DNA of 64,000 bases from Microbacterium sp. 3J1 (GTDB lineage: Bacteria > Actinomycetota > Actinomycetes > Actinomycetales > Microbacteriaceae), in assembly GCF_001049495.1 (NCBI RefSeq), contig NZ_CDWI01000007.1:1-64000 (forward strand). Direction: 5' to 3'. Under the pieces are notes generated by a model. That model had not been told where the DNA came from. It did not search any database and saw only the letters and a program-made list of their open reading frames with translations. The translations under genes and the position numbers were made by a program. Positions 26,214 to 35,775 of the stretch are shown here, piece after piece. Each line of letters opens with the position of its first letter. Within the stretch, counting starts at the first letter, position 1.

Positions 26214-29200
26214 TCAGATGACCGAGGCGCTCCAGTCGTCGGGGTTGCCGTAGCGGTGCGCGGTGATCGCGATCGCCTGCTCGTGCACGAAGGGCAGCAG
26301 CTCGATGCGTCCCGCCGACGTGACCTCGCCGTCGTACACCGCGAGGTCGGGGTCGCCGTCGACGGCCTCCGCGAGTGCCCTATGCAGTGCGCTCACGGCG
26401 GCTCGCGACCCGACGAGGCGGATGCGACGAGCGCGCGCCGACCCGTCGACGTCGGCGTCGACGTCTCCGGCGGATGCCGCACCGCGCCCCCGCATCCGCT
26501 CGATCCACTCGTCGTCGCTCTCGAGGAAGACGACGGCTCCGAGCTCGCCGAGGGCGTGGCGCACCTCCGCGGGCAGGCCGACCGGCGTGGACAGGGTGAA
26601 GCCGGCGCCGGCGCGAACCGCGGCGACGACGACGCGCAGCAGCTGCTGCCACTCGGCGTCGGCCGTGGCCCTGATCGCGACGGGCACGGGTCGATACCGG
26701 AAGAGGTTTCGTTCGACACCGAGATGCGACACATCGCGCACCTGGCCGAACTCGCGATCCCACGCGAGGGCGTCCGACAGGGCCGACCGGCGGAGCCACT
26801 CGAACGCCTCGAAGGCGAGCGAGGGCTGGGCGGATTCGATCAGCGCGGTGATGCGGGAGTCCAGGCCGCGCAGGTGCAGGGTGCTCGACGCGGGACCCGA
26901 GCCGGTCGCGTGCCAGCGGCCGAGCCCGATGAGGTAGTTCGGGCCGCCCGCCTTCGCCCCGGGGCCGACGGAGGAGCGCTTCCAGCCGCCGAACGGCTGC
27001 CGCTGCACGATGGCGCCGGTGATCCCGCGGTTCACGTACAGGTTTCCGGCCTGCACGCGGTCGAGCCACAGCTCGAGGTCGGCGGGATCCTGCGTGTGCA
27101 GGCCGGCCGTCAGCCCGTACTCCACCGCGTTCTGCAGTTCGATCGCCCGCTCGAGCGTGGGCGCGTACATGACCCCGAGCACCGGACCGAAGAACTCCTC
27201 GGTGTGGAATCGCGACCCGGGCTGCACGCCGACGCGGATGCCGGGACGCCACAGCCGTCCGCTCGGATCACCGGAGGCGACAGCGGGTTCGATGAGCCAC
27301 TGCTCCTCACCCTCGAGCTCGGTGAGCGCCCAGGCGAGCTTGCCCTGCGGTCGCTCGATCACGGGCCCGACCTCGGCGAGCGGATCATCGGGCCAGCCGA
27401 CGTGCAGCGATCGCGTGGCATCCGCCAGCTGCCGGGCGAACCGCTGCGACCGGCCGACGGGGCCGACGAGGATCGCGAGCGAGGCGGCCGAGCACTTCTG
27501 CCCCGCATGCCCGAAGGCGCTGCGCACCAGGTCGGCGACGGCGAGGTCGAGGTCTGCGGATGGCGTGACGATCATGGCGTTCTTGCCGCTGGTCTCGGCG
27601 AGCAGCGGCAGGTCGGGGCGCCACGACCGGAACAGGGCGGCCGTCTCCCAGGACCCGGTGAGGATGACGCGATCCACCGACTCATGCGAGATGAGAGCCC
27701 GCCCGAGGTCGCCCTCCTCGATGTCGACCAGTGCGAGGACGTCGCGCGGGACGCCGGCCTCCCAGAGGGTCTCGGCGATCACCGCGGCGCAGCGGCGCGA
27801 CTGCGGGGCCGGCTTGAAGACCACGCCTGATCCGGCGGCGAGCGTCGCGAGCACGCCCCCGGCGGGGATCGCGAGCGGGAAGTTCCACGGCGGCGTCACG
27901 ACCGTGACACGCGCCGGCTCGAACGCGGCGCCGGCGACGGCATCCAGTTCTCGCGCCTTGGCGGCGTAGTACCGCGCGAAGTCGACGGTCTCGCTGACCT
28001 CGATGTCGGCTTCGCCGAGCACCTTTCCCGTCTCGGATGCCGCCACCTCGATGAGATCGCCGCGTCGCGCCTCGAGCGCGGCGGCCGCACGCAGGAGCAC
28101 CTCCGCGCGCTCCGCTGCCGGGCGGGCTCCCCATCGGATGCCGGCTTCGGCGACCTGGGCGATCGCGGCCTCGAGCGCCGTGGCGTCGTCGATGCGGGCG
28201 GCCTCGATGGTCGCCTGCCCCAGCGTGGAGTCCGCGATGCGCGCGGAGATGTCGCGCGCCCAGTCGCGGTTGGCGGGGAGCGACGGGTCGCTGTCGGGGG
28301 TGTTCGTGAAGCCCGGGGCGCCGCCGGACCCCTCGTCGAGCTCGCGGGGCGAGTAGACGGCGGTCTCGAGGAACGCCTCGCCATCGTCGTCCGACCCGCG
28401 CGAGATGCCCAGCACGGCCTGGGTGAGGTCGTGCTCGGGAGCCGGGGCCGCAGGCACAGGGCGCACCGATTCGTGCACGGGGGCCTGACGATCCTGCGTG
28501 CGCCGCGGTCCCGTGTGCAGGGTCGGCGATGTCGACCGTTCGAGCGCGTCGAGGAACCTGTCGCGTTCGCGGGCGAACAGCGTCTCGTCGTCGCCGAGCC
28601 GGAAGGCCGCGGAGAGGAAGTTGTCGCTCGACGCGTTCTCCTCGAGGCGGCGCACGAGGTAGCTGATCGCCACGTCGAACTCGGCGGGCTTCACGACCGG
28701 CACGTAGAGCAGGACCTCGCCGACCTCACGGGACACCGCCTGCACCTGCCCCTGCGCCATGCCGAGCAGCATCTCGAACTCGATCGGAGGCTGAGCTCCG
28801 GCGGCCTCCGGATCGGGAGTCCCGCCGACGAGTCCGCGCTCGCCGGCGAGCAGCCAGGCGTACGCGATGCCGAACAGATTGTGCCCGGCGATACCGAGAC
28901 GCACCGCTCGCACGTTCTCGGGGCGCAGCGCCCAGTCGAGGCAGCGCAGGTAGTTGGCGTCCGTGTCGAGTTTGGTGTCGTAGGGGGCCTGCGGCCATCC
29001 GTGCATCCGCGCCTCGACATGCTCCATGGCCAGGTTCGCGCCCTTGACGAGCCGCACCTTGATCGCGGCGCCACCGCGGTCGACCCGGTCGCGCGCCCAG
29101 GCGGTGAGCTCCTGCAGGGCGGGCAGCGCGTCGGGCAGGTAGGCCTGCAGCACGATGCCCGCCTCGAGCCGCTCCAGCCGCGGGTCCTCGAGCAGGCGCG

Positions 29201-29981
29201 TGAACACCGCGATCGTCAGGTCGAGGTCGCGGTACTCCTCCATGTCGAGATTGATGAAGGTGCCGTCGCTCGCCGCGGTGAGATACAGCGGCAGCAGGCG
29301 CTCCACGACGGCCTCGACGACCTCGTCGAATGCCCACATCGAGATATGGCTGATGATCGCCGACACCTTGACCGAGACGTAGTCGACGTCGGGGCGGCGG
29401 ATGAGATCGTGGATGCCGTCGAGACGGCGCTTCGCCTCGGCGTCGCCGAGCACGGCCTCACCGAGGAGATTGAGGTTGAGGCGGGCGCCCGAGGCCCGGA
29501 TCCTCTCGATCGCCGGTCCGAGCTTCGCGGGACGGGCATCGACGACGAGGTGGCCCACCATCTCGCGCAGCACGCGACGGGCGATGGGCACGACCGGCGA
29601 GGGGAGGATCGGCGCGACGCCCCCGCCGATCCTCACGGCGGAGCGCAGGTACCACGGCAGGAAGTCGGGGACGATCGGCGCGATCCGGTGCAGACGGGAT
29701 GCTGCGGCGCCCAGGCTCTCGGGGCGCATGACCCCGTCGACGAATCCGAGCGTGAACGGCAGGCCGTTCGCGTCCTGCAGGACTCCGGCGAGGCGCGCCG
29801 CTGCCGGGTCGACGTCCGCGGCCGCTGCTTCCACGACCCAGCGGCGCGCGAGCTCGACCGCACGGTCCGCGAGCGGGGTCGATGCGGGGTCCGCGTGGGC
29901 GTCCGCACGGTCCGCGAGCGGGACGGAGGCGGGGTCGGACGAAGCCGATGCAGCATCCGAGGGCAGCGACGGGTCAGCCAT
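26214..29981 (-). CDS. putA: Bifunctional proline dehydrogenase / L-glutamate gamma-semialdehyde dehydrogenase
   Basis: Oxidises proline to glutamate in two steps using FAD and NAD+. 1255 residues. The N-terminal arm and PRODH barrel occupy about 60-480, with the YVSVKVSAI and KVRLVKGANLAME motifs. The aldehyde dehydrogenase domain is at about 560-1020, with catalytic Glu in LLAETSGKNA (near 793) and Cys in GHAGQKCSAAS (near 827). A C-terminal ALDH-fold-like region of about 200 residues follows. There is no ribbon-helix-helix DNA-binding domain, so it is not a self-regulating PutA of the enterobacterial kind. Residues 18-41 contain a direct duplication of DPASxPLADRA. A TAGGCT hexamer 6 nt before the ATG suggests a leaderless message. 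Confidence 0.95.
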   Translation of the reverse strand: MADPSLPSDAASASSDPASVPLADRADAHADPASTPLADRAVELARRWVVEAAAADVDPAAARLAGVLQDANGLPFTLGFVDGVMRPESLGAAASRLHRIAPIVPDFLPWYLRSAVRIGGGVAPILPSPVVPIARRVLREMVGHLVVDARPAKLGPAIERIRASGARLNLNLLGEAVLGDAEAKRRLDGIHDLIRRPDVDYVSVKVSAIISHISMWAFDEVVEAVVERLLPLYLTAASDGTFINLDMEEYRDLDLTIAVFTRLLEDPRLERLEAGIVLQAYLPDALPALQELTAWARDRVDRGGAAIKVRLVKGANLAMEHVEARMHGWPQAPYDTKLDTDANYLRCLDWALRPENVRAVRLGIAGHNLFGIAYAWLLAGERGLVGGTPDPEAAGAQPPIEFEMLLGMAQGQVQAVSREVGEVLLYVPVVKPAEFDVAISYLVRRLEENASSDNFLSAAFRLGDDETLFARERDRFLDALERSTSPTLHTGPRRTQDRQAPVHESVRPVPAAPAPEHDLTQAVLGISRGSDDDGEAFLETAVYSPRELDEGSGGAPGFTNTPDSDPSLPANRDWARDISARIADSTLGQATIEAARIDDATALEAAIAQVAEAGIRWGARPAAERAEVLLRAAAALEARRGDLIEVAASETGKVLGEADIEVSETVDFARYYAAKARELDAVAGAAFEPARVTVVTPPWNFPLAIPAGGVLATLAAGSGVVFKPAPQSRRCAAVIAETLWEAGVPRDVLALVDIEEGDLGRALISHESVDRVILTGSWETAALFRSWRPDLPLLAETSGKNAMIVTPSADLDLAVADLVRSAFGHAGQKCSAASLAILVGPVGRSQRFARQLADATRSLHVGWPDDPLAEVGPVIERPQGKLAWALTELEGEEQWLIEPAVASGDPSGRLWRPGIRVGVQPGSRFHTEEFFGPVLGVMYAPTLERAIELQNAVEYGLTAGLHTQDPADLELWLDRVQAGNLYVNRGITGAIVQRQPFGGWKRSSVGPGAKAGGPNYLIGLGRWHATGSGPASSTLHLRGLDSRITALIESAQPSLAFEAFEWLRRSALSDALAWDREFGQVRDVSHLGVERNLFRYRPVPVAIRATADAEWQQLLRVVVAAVRAGAGFTLSTPVGLPAEVRHALGELGAVVFLESDDEWIERMRGRGAASAGDVDADVDGSARARRIRLVGSRAAVSALHRALAEAVDGDPDLAVYDGEVTSAGRIELLPFVHEQAIAITAHRYGNPDDWSASVI

Positions 29982-30072
29982 GTCCTCAGCCTAGAACTGC
30001 GGGCGGCACTCGTCGCCGAGCGGCGCGGCGGTGGCGTCTCGCGCCGCTTCGCAGGCCTCGCTCGACGACGGG

Positions 30073-30912
30073 TCAGCGCTGAGCGATCATCTCGGCGTAG
30101 CCCTCGCGGAACGTGGGATATCGAAGCTCTCCCAGCAGCGAGCGCAGGAGGCTCCCGTCCAGCACCGTCCCCCCGCCGACCGGCGGCTCGACGGCCGGTG
30201 GCACCGGTACCCCGAGCTGGGCGGCGATGAACTCCGCGACATCCCCCAGCTGCACCGGCTCCTCGTCCACGCCGTGCACCAGCGCCGGGGGCGCCTCGGC
30301 CCGCAGCAGCACCTCGAGCAGCCGAACGAGGTCCGTCTCGTGGATCCGGTTCGTCCGCCGCGTGCCGTCGATCGCGTCGCCCGCACGCACCCGACGGATC
30401 AGCGAATCGCGCCCAGGACCGTAGATCCCCGCCGGCCGCACGACGACGGCGCCCAGCAGTTCCTGAGCCAGTCGCTCGCCCTCGACGAGCGACTGGCCGC
30501 CCGGGCTCGACGACTGCGGAGCATCCGCCTCCGTGAGCGGCTCGGGCCCCGGCCGCCCCTCGAACACCCGCGTCGACGACACGAACACGACACGCGGCGG
30601 AACCGACGGAAGGGCATCCGCGATCGCCGGCAGCGCGAGCGGATAGATCGACCCCTGCTCGGGATTCGCGCGGCTCGGCGGCAGCGTGATCACGACCGAG
30701 TCGAACTCGGGCAGCGGCTCTGCGAGCGGCTGCTCCAGGTCGGCCGCGAGGGTCCGGAAGCCCGAGGGCAGACCGGACGCATGCCGCCGGATCGCCGTCA
30801 CCTCACCGCCGTGCGCGATCACCCGCTCCCCCAGCCGCACGCCGATCTTGCCGCATCCGACGAGCAGCGTGCGCCCTGGCATCCGTCGGTCGAGTCCCCA
30901 TGCAGACGTCAT
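30073..30912 (-). CDS. NAD(P)-dependent epimerase/dehydratase-like protein (YeeZ type)
   Basis: 279 residues of the atypical short-chain dehydrogenase group. LLVGCGKIGVRLGERVI is a Rossmann motif at about 16-32; VVFVSSTRVFEG and RPAGIYGPGR correspond to later fold elements. The YxxxK active site is replaced (GGQSLVEGERLA), so catalytic activity as a classical epimerase is uncertain. The start is 3 nt after the thioesterase stop, making a two-gene unit. Function unknown. Confidence 0.8.
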   Translation of the reverse strand: MTSAWGLDRRMPGRTLLVGCGKIGVRLGERVIAHGGEVTAIRRHASGLPSGFRTLAADLEQPLAEPLPEFDSVVITLPPSRANPEQGSIYPLALPAIADALPSVPPRVVFVSSTRVFEGRPGPEPLTEADAPQSSSPGGQSLVEGERLAQELLGAVVVRPAGIYGPGRDSLIRRVRAGDAIDGTRRTNRIHETDLVRLLEVLLRAEAPPALVHGVDEEPVQLGDVAEFIAAQLGVPVPPAVEPPVGGGTVLDGSLLRSLLGELRYPTFREGYAEMIAQR

Positions 30913-30915
30913 CGG

Positions 30916-31476
30916 TCAGCTCCAGACGCTCGGCGCGGGAGTGCGGGTGGGAGGAAGAGCGGATGCCGCGGCCCAGTCGTGCACCCAGGCGTCGATCTCG
31001 GGCACGCCCTCGGGCTTGCCGACCGCGGCGAACAGCTCCTCGTTCGAGACGGTGCCGCCGGTGCGTCGCAGCATCCGCGCCCTGACGATCGCCCGTGCGT
31101 ACACCTCGCCGTCGACGACCGCGCGGTGCTCCAGGAACAGCGCCTTGTCGTCATGCCCGATGAACCGGGATTGCACCTCGAACCGCTGCCACAGCTGCAG
31201 CGACTTGCGGAAGGTGATGGTCTCGCTCGAGACGACGGCATACCAGCCGTGACCCTTCATGGCGTCGAACAGCCCGGTGCGGATCAGCAGATCCCAGCGC
31301 CCGAGGTCGAACAGCGACAGGTAGCGGCCGTTGTTCATGTGCCGCAGGATGTCGATGTCGGTCGGCAGAGTGGTCAGCCTCACGGTGCCGATGGCCGTCG
31401 GATCGAGGGCCTTGCCCCGGCGCACCCGTCGACGCGCGGAGAGGATGACGAGCAGGGTGCGCCAGATCACGTTCAC
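30916..31476 (-). CDS. Hot-dog-fold acyl-CoA thioesterase
   Basis: 186 residues. The hot-dog motif DIDILRHMNNGRYLSLFDLG and subsequent strands (FEVQSRFIGHDDKALFLEHR) match the 4-hydroxybenzoyl-CoA-thioesterase-like group found in actinobacteria and eukaryotes (Them6 type). The N-terminal segment VNVIWRTLLVILSARRR could contact the membrane. I chose the GTG at 31476 because the upstream in-frame residues overlap the divergent GNAT gene and are unlike the family; no strong Shine-Dalgarno is present. It is coupled to the epimerase-like gene. Confidence 0.8.
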   Translation of the reverse strand: MNVIWRTLLVILSARRRVRRGKALDPTAIGTVRLTTLPTDIDILRHMNNGRYLSLFDLGRWDLLIRTGLFDAMKGHGWYAVVSSETITFRKSLQLWQRFEVQSRFIGHDDKALFLEHRAVVDGEVYARAIVRARMLRRTGGTVSNEELFAAVGKPEGVPEIDAWVHDWAAASALPPTRTPAPSVWS

Positions 31477-31570
31477 GAGTGTCGATCGTAGCCATCGACG
31501 CACGGACCGCGAACTTCGTTGTACGGAACCTCCAGCGGTCCGAGCGGCGTCGGCGACCGCATCCGCTCGA

Positions 31571-31600
31571 TTTCGTGATCCGATATGCCGCGCGTAGAGT
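31571..31600 (+). promoter_or_regulatory. Promoter of the GNAT gene
   Basis: TTTCGT (31571-31576) and TAGAGT (31595-31600) are separated by 18 bp, and the ATG at 31607 is 6 nt beyond the -10 box. A leaderless message is therefore likely. No Shine-Dalgarno is visible. Confidence 0.5.
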
Positions 31601-31606
31601 CGCGAC

Positions 31607-32113
31607 ATGAGCGCCGATGCCCAGCCTGAAGTCATTGTCCGTCCGGTCCGTGATGTGGACGCGGAAGCCCTCGGTCGCGTGCACGCCCAGTGCTGGCACG
31701 AGACCTACGACCACCTGATCAGCAAGGCCGCTCTCGAGAAGGTGTCGCCGCGCCGCATGGCCGAGCTGTGGACGCACTGGGCGGCGCAGGGCCCCGAGTT
31801 CATCATGAACGCGGCCCTCATCGACGGAGAGATCGTCGGCTTCGTCGGCTCCGGCCCCGCGCGCGACAAAGATGCTCCGGCCTTCCGCGAGCTCTACTTC
31901 ATCTACCTGCTCGACGCGTACCACGGCACGGGCATCGGCCAGAAGCTCTTCGACGCCGCGGTCGCCAAGGACGAGCCCCTCTACCTCTGGGTCGCGGAGG
32001 ACAACCCCCGCGCGCATCGCTTCTACACCCGCAACGGGTTCAGCCTCGACGGAGCGACGCACACCGAGCCGTTCCTCGGCGAGACGCTCACCGAGGTCCG
32101 CTTCGTGCGCTGA
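31607..32113 (+). CDS. GNAT-family N-acetyltransferase
   Basis: 168 residues. The fold is recognised by FIYLLDAYHGTGIGQKLFDAAV, which carries the acetyl-CoA pyrophosphate-binding Q/RxxGxG/A motif (GTGIGQ), and the C-terminal NPRAHRFYTRNGFSLDG. The substrate is unknown. It is a single gene convergent with the cytochrome b operon; the inverted-repeat element at 32127-32211 lies between them. Confidence 0.9.
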   Translation: MSADAQPEVIVRPVRDVDAEALGRVHAQCWHETYDHLISKAALEKVSPRRMAELWTHWAAQGPEFIMNAALIDGEIVGFVGSGPARDKDAPAFRELYFIYLLDAYHGTGIGQKLFDAAVAKDEPLYLWVAEDNPRAHRFYTRNGFSLDGATHTEPFLGETLTEVRFVR

Positions 32114-32126
32114 GCGCCTGACCCGC

Positions 32127-32211
32127 GTGCAGTATTCAGCATGAACGGCCCCCGGAGCGCATCCGGGGGCCGTTTCTCTGCTCCTGAGCGCATCCGTGCT
32201 GAATTCTGCAC
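32127..32211. mobile_element. 85-bp terminal-inverted-repeat element containing a terminator-like hairpin
   Basis: The ends GTGCAGTATTCAGCA (32127-32141) and TGCTGAATTCTGCAC (32197-32211) match as inverted repeats at 14 of 15 positions. Inside, AACGGCCCCCGGA (32144-32156) and TCCGGGGGCCGTT (32162-32174) form a perfect 13-bp stem with a 5-nt loop, followed by TCTCT. It sits between two convergent genes and probably terminates both. Confidence 0.8.
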
Positions 32212-32245
32212 GGGGCGCCGCCGTCGGGAGTCCTGCGAGCGCCGC

Positions 32246-33913
32246 TCAGCGCCCGGAGACGTTCCCGAACACCTTGGCGATCGGAGCGATCACGAGGGGG
32301 CGGGCGGCGATCCATCCGATCGCGATCACCACGAGGGATGCCACGAACACCCAGAACCCGGTCCAGGTGACCGCGTCCTGCGACGCGTACATGTGGTTGA
32401 GGTTCCGCAGGAATCCGGTGAGCATCACGAGCGCGACGTGCACGATGATGAACGCGACGAAGTACAGCATCACCGGGAAGTGCAGCGCCCGCGCCCATTC
32501 GATCGGATACGCCTTCGACAGCCGCTCCGCCTTCTTCGGCCACATCCCCGACATCCGGAAGCCCGTCACCGCGGCCAGAGGGGCAGCGAGGAACACGGTC
32601 GCGAAGTACGCGAGCTGCTGCAGGCTGTTGTAGTTGTTCCAGCCGTTCTCGTGCGGCCAGTCGAACGAGAGGTACTGCAGCGCGGCCGACAGCGCGTTCG
32701 GGAAGACCTCCCAGCTCGTCGGCACGATGCGCGCCCAGTGACCGGTCGTGAACAGCAGCACGACGAAGATGACGCCGTTCACCAGCCACAGGATGTCGAG
32801 CGCCTGATGGAACCAGATCGTCAGGCTGATCTTGCCCTTGGCGTTGTTGCGCGGCGTCCAGAACGCCGTCGGGCGCTTCTCGGTGCGGATGCGGAGACCC
32901 GATCGGATGATCAGCACCATCAGGAAGACGTTGAAGAAGTGCGCCCAGTTGACCCACGGCGCGAAGCCGGGCTCGACGGGCACGGCGGGCTCGTACTCGC
33001 CGGGGAACGCGGCGAGGAAGTCCTGCATGAACGGGAAGCTCAGGAGGGCGCGCACGAACGCGACGGCGGCACCGGCGAGGATGCCGAGTGCCGCAGCTCC
33101 GAGGAGTCCGGCGATGGCCTGCGTCCACGTCGGGCGACGGCGGTCGGATGCCGGAGCGGACGCTGCCGGGGAAGCCGCGGGCATCCGTCGCGGTGCACTG
33201 CCGTCCCAGACGGTGCGGGGCAGGGCGAGCGGGATGCCGACGTCGCGCTCGGCGCGCACGGCGACGGACGACGGGGCGGGCGCCTCTTCGAGGTCATCCG
33301 GCGAGGCCGGCGGAGCCGACGGGGGCGCCGCCGTGACCGGCATGGACGCCGGGGACGCCGTGGCCGCCACTCGCTCTTCGACGCTCGTCGCCACCACCGT
33401 GCCCGCCGGAGGCCACGGCTCACCGCCCGCGACACGCGGAAGGCCGCGGCGTACGGTGCCTGTTCCTGCGACGACCGGCGCTGGCTGTTCGTCGAGCGAG
33501 GGCGGCGAAGCCACCCGAGACGAAACGCCCTCCTCGACGACCGGCGCAGATTGTTCGTCGAGCGAGGGCGGCGAAGCCACCCGAGACGAGGCGCCCTCAT
33601 CAACGACTGACGCCACCGCCGCGCCCGCAGGAGGCCATGGCTCGCCGCCGGGAACCCGAGGCAGACCGCGACGGAGGGAGGACACTCCTGCACCGTCGCG
33701 CGTGTCGTCTTGCTCCGCTCGCTCGACGATCGGGGAGAACGCCTCCGCTCGCTCGACGACCGGGGAAGACGCCTGGTCGTCGACCGAGGACGGCGAAACC
33801 GATGGAGACGGAACGCTCTCCTCGACGCTCGACGCCACCACCGCGTCGGCAGGAGGCCACGGGTCGCCGCCCGGAATCCGCGGGAGGCCGCGTCTCAGCA
33901 TCCGCGTGGTCAT
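32246..33913 (-). CDS. Cytochrome b (b561/Ni-hydrogenase type) membrane protein with long repetitive N-terminus
   Basis: 555 residues. The first 265 are low-complexity, rich in Pro, Ala, Ser and Glu. They carry three copies of RRGLPRxPGGxPWPPA (near 7, 81 and 154). The C-terminal 290 residues have five or more membrane helices with candidate haem-ligating histidines in [30 protein letters not shown] and [10 protein letters not shown], like di-haem cytochrome b subunits of membrane dehydrogenases. The ATG is 2 nt after the etfA stop, so it is co-transcribed with etfB-etfA. I infer that it passes electrons between ETF-linked dehydrogenases and the quinone pool or another membrane carrier; this is not established. 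Confidence 0.82.
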   Translation of the reverse strand: MTTRMLRRGLPRIPGGDPWPPADAVVASSVEESVPSPSVSPSSVDDQASSPVVERAEAFSPIVERAEQDDTRDGAGVSSLRRGLPRVPGGEPWPPAGAAVASVVDEGASSRVASPPSLDEQSAPVVEEGVSSRVASPPSLDEQPAPVVAGTGTVRRGLPRVAGGEPWPPAGTVVATSVEERVAATASPASMPVTAAPPSAPPASPDDLEEAPAPSSVAVRAERDVGIPLALPRTVWDGSAPRRMPAASPAASAPASDRRRPTWTQAIAGLLGAAALGILAGAAVAFVRALLSFPFMQDFLAAFPGEYEPAVPVEPGFAPWVNWAHFFNVFLMVLIIRSGLRIRTEKRPTAFWTPRNNAKGKISLTIWFHQALDILWLVNGVIFVVLLFTTGHWARIVPTSWEVFPNALSAALQYLSFDWPHENGWNNYNSLQQLAYFATVFLAAPLAAVTGFRMSGMWPKKAERLSKAYPIEWARALHFPVMLYFVAFIIVHVALVMLTGFLRNLNHMYASQDAVTWTGFWVFVASLVVIAIGWIAARPLVIAPIAKVFGNVSGR

Positions 33914-33915
33914 CG

Positions 33916-34887
33916 CTACTTCTTCCGCGCCTCAAGGGCGGCGATCACCTGCGGGACGACCGTGAAGAGGTCGCCGACGATGCCGAAGTCGGCGACGTCG
34001 AAGATCGGCGCCTCCGCGTCCTTGTTGATCGCCACGATGTTCTTGGCGGTCTGCATTCCCGCGCGGTGCTGGATCGCGCCGGAGATGCCGAGAGCGACAT
34101 ACAGCTGCGGGGACACGGAGACTCCGGTCTGGCCGACCTGGTGCGACTGGGGGATGTAGCCCGCATCGACGGCGGCGCGCGACGCGCCGACAGCCGCGCC
34201 GAGAGCATCTGCGAGCTCCTCGACGAGCACGAACTTCTCCTTCGACGCGAGTCCCCGTCCGCCCGACACGACCCTGATCGCGCCGCGCAGCTCGGGCCGC
34301 GACGACGTGACCTCGACGGACTCGACCGCGCCGACGGTCGCGGCTGCGGCACCGGATGCCGACACGTTCAGCGCCTCGACGGTCGGCGAGGCGACCGCTT
34401 CGGCACGCGCCTCGACCGCACCCTGGCGGACCGTGATCACCGGGGCCCCGAAGGTGGGAGCCGCATCGACGAGGTACGCCCCGCCGTAGACCGAGTGGTG
34501 CGCGACGATTCCGTCGTCGTCGCGTGAGACGCCGACCGCGTCGACGCACAGCGCGAGCTTCGCGCGCACGGCGAACCGCCCCGCGACATCGCGGCCGCTG
34601 ATCGAGTTCGAGATGAGCACGGCATCGGGCTGCACCTGCGCGAACGCCGTCTGCAGCGCGTCCACGATCGGAGCGGTGAGTGCCGTGGCCTCGGCGTCGG
34701 CGGTCAGCACGACGGATGCCCCGGCGGCGGCGACCGTCGCGGGAGCCTCGGCGTTGCCGCCCACGACGAGTGCGACCGGGGAGCCGACGGTCGAGGCGGC
34801 GCCGATCAGCGCGGCCGTGCTCGATGCGACCGCACCCGACGGGTCGACGTCGACGAGCACGAGGATCGGGTTCTCGGGGTATCCCAT
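33916..34887 (-). CDS. etfA: Electron transfer flavoprotein alpha subunit
   Basis: 323 residues. FAD-binding C-terminal elements are [40 protein letters not shown] and [11 protein letters not shown]. The protein pairs with EtfB to carry electrons from acyl-CoA dehydrogenases and similar enzymes. One nucleotide separates its ATG from the etfB stop, and only 2 nt separate its stop from the cytochrome b gene. Length and domain order are normal. Confidence 0.96.
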   Translation of the reverse strand: MGYPENPILVLVDVDPSGAVASSTAALIGAASTVGSPVALVVGGNAEAPATVAAAGASVVLTADAEATALTAPIVDALQTAFAQVQPDAVLISNSISGRDVAGRFAVRAKLALCVDAVGVSRDDDGIVAHHSVYGGAYLVDAAPTFGAPVITVRQGAVEARAEAVASPTVEALNVSASGAAAATVGAVESVEVTSSRPELRGAIRVVSGGRGLASKEKFVLVEELADALGAAVGASRAAVDAGYIPQSHQVGQTGVSVSPQLYVALGISGAIQHRAGMQTAKNIVAINKDAEAPIFDVADFGIVGDLFTVVPQVIAALEARKK

Positions 34888-34888
34888 G

Positions 34889-35665
34889 TCACACCAGCCT
34901 GTTCTGCACGAGGAATTCGACGAGCTTCTCGGCGGCGTCGCCTTCGTCGACGATCTTCACGCCGGCCGCGCGAGGCGGCTTCTCGGACACCGAGGTCATG
35001 ATCGTCCGCGGCGCGACCGCCGGATCGGCCGAGACGCCCAGGTCGTCGAGCGACAGCACCTCGAGCGGCTTCTTCTTCGCGGCCATGATGCCCTTGAAGT
35101 TGGGGAACCGGGCATCGGGCAGCGCCTCGGTGATCGAGATCACGGCGGGCAGCGACGCCGAGATCGGCTGCGCACCGGCATCCGCCCCCCGCGTGCCCGT
35201 GATGCCCTCGGCGGCGATCTCGACAGCGGTGAGCGCGGTCGCGTGCGGCCAGCCGAGATGCTCCGCGATCATCGCGGGAATCACGCCCCCCGAGCCGTCG
35301 GTCGACAGGTTGCCGGTGATCACGAGGTCGGGCTCGGCCCGGCGGATCGCGGCGGCCAGGACCTCGGCGGACAGACCGAGGTCGGCTCCGGCGAGCTGCT
35401 CGTCGGCGATGTGCACGGCGGATCCCGCCCCGATCGCCAGGGCACGGCGGACGGATGCGGTCGACCCCTCGGGGGCCATCGTCAGCGCGACCACCTCGGT
35501 GCCCTCGTTCTTGTCCGCGAAGCTCAACGCGACCTCGAGAGCGCGCTCCGTGATCTCATCGAGCACCACGTCGCCGGCACCTCGCTCGGCGAGTCCGGTC
35601 TCGAGATTCAGCTTGCGGTCGCCGTAGGTGTCGGGCACCTCTTTGACCAGGACGACGATCTTCAT
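34889..35665 (-). CDS. etfB: Electron transfer flavoprotein beta subunit
   Basis: 258 residues. It starts with [20 protein letters not shown], and has the AMP-binding region [16 protein letters not shown] and the recognition loop [16 protein letters not shown]. It is the first gene of the etfB-etfA-cytochrome b operon. The ATG at 35665 follows GAGGAGC. It probably accepts electrons from the isobutyryl-CoA dehydrogenase encoded 4.7 kb away, among others. Confidence 0.96.
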   Translation of the reverse strand: MKIVVLVKEVPDTYGDRKLNLETGLAERGAGDVVLDEITERALEVALSFADKNEGTEVVALTMAPEGSTASVRRALAIGAGSAVHIADEQLAGADLGLSAEVLAAAIRRAEPDLVITGNLSTDGSGGVIPAMIAEHLGWPHATALTAVEIAAEGITGTRGADAGAQPISASLPAVISITEALPDARFPNFKGIMAAKKKPLEVLSLDDLGVSADPAVAPRTIMTSVSEKPPRAAGVKIVDEGDAAEKLVEFLVQNRLV

Positions 35666-35689
35666 CGATTGCTCCTCACGACTACCTCG

Positions 35690-35695
35690 ATTCTA
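35690..35695 (-). promoter_or_regulatory. Probable -10 box of the etf operon
   Basis: TAGAAT on the minus strand lies 24 bp before the etfB start codon, leaving room for a short leader with the GAGGAGC Shine-Dalgarno. A convincing -35 box is not visible. Confidence 0.4.
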
Positions 35696-35775
35696 GTCCC
35701 CTGAAACTGAGTCCCACCCTGCGCGCAACTGAGAACCAGCCCCGCGGTGATCGGGTCATGCCCTACCGTAGAAGC

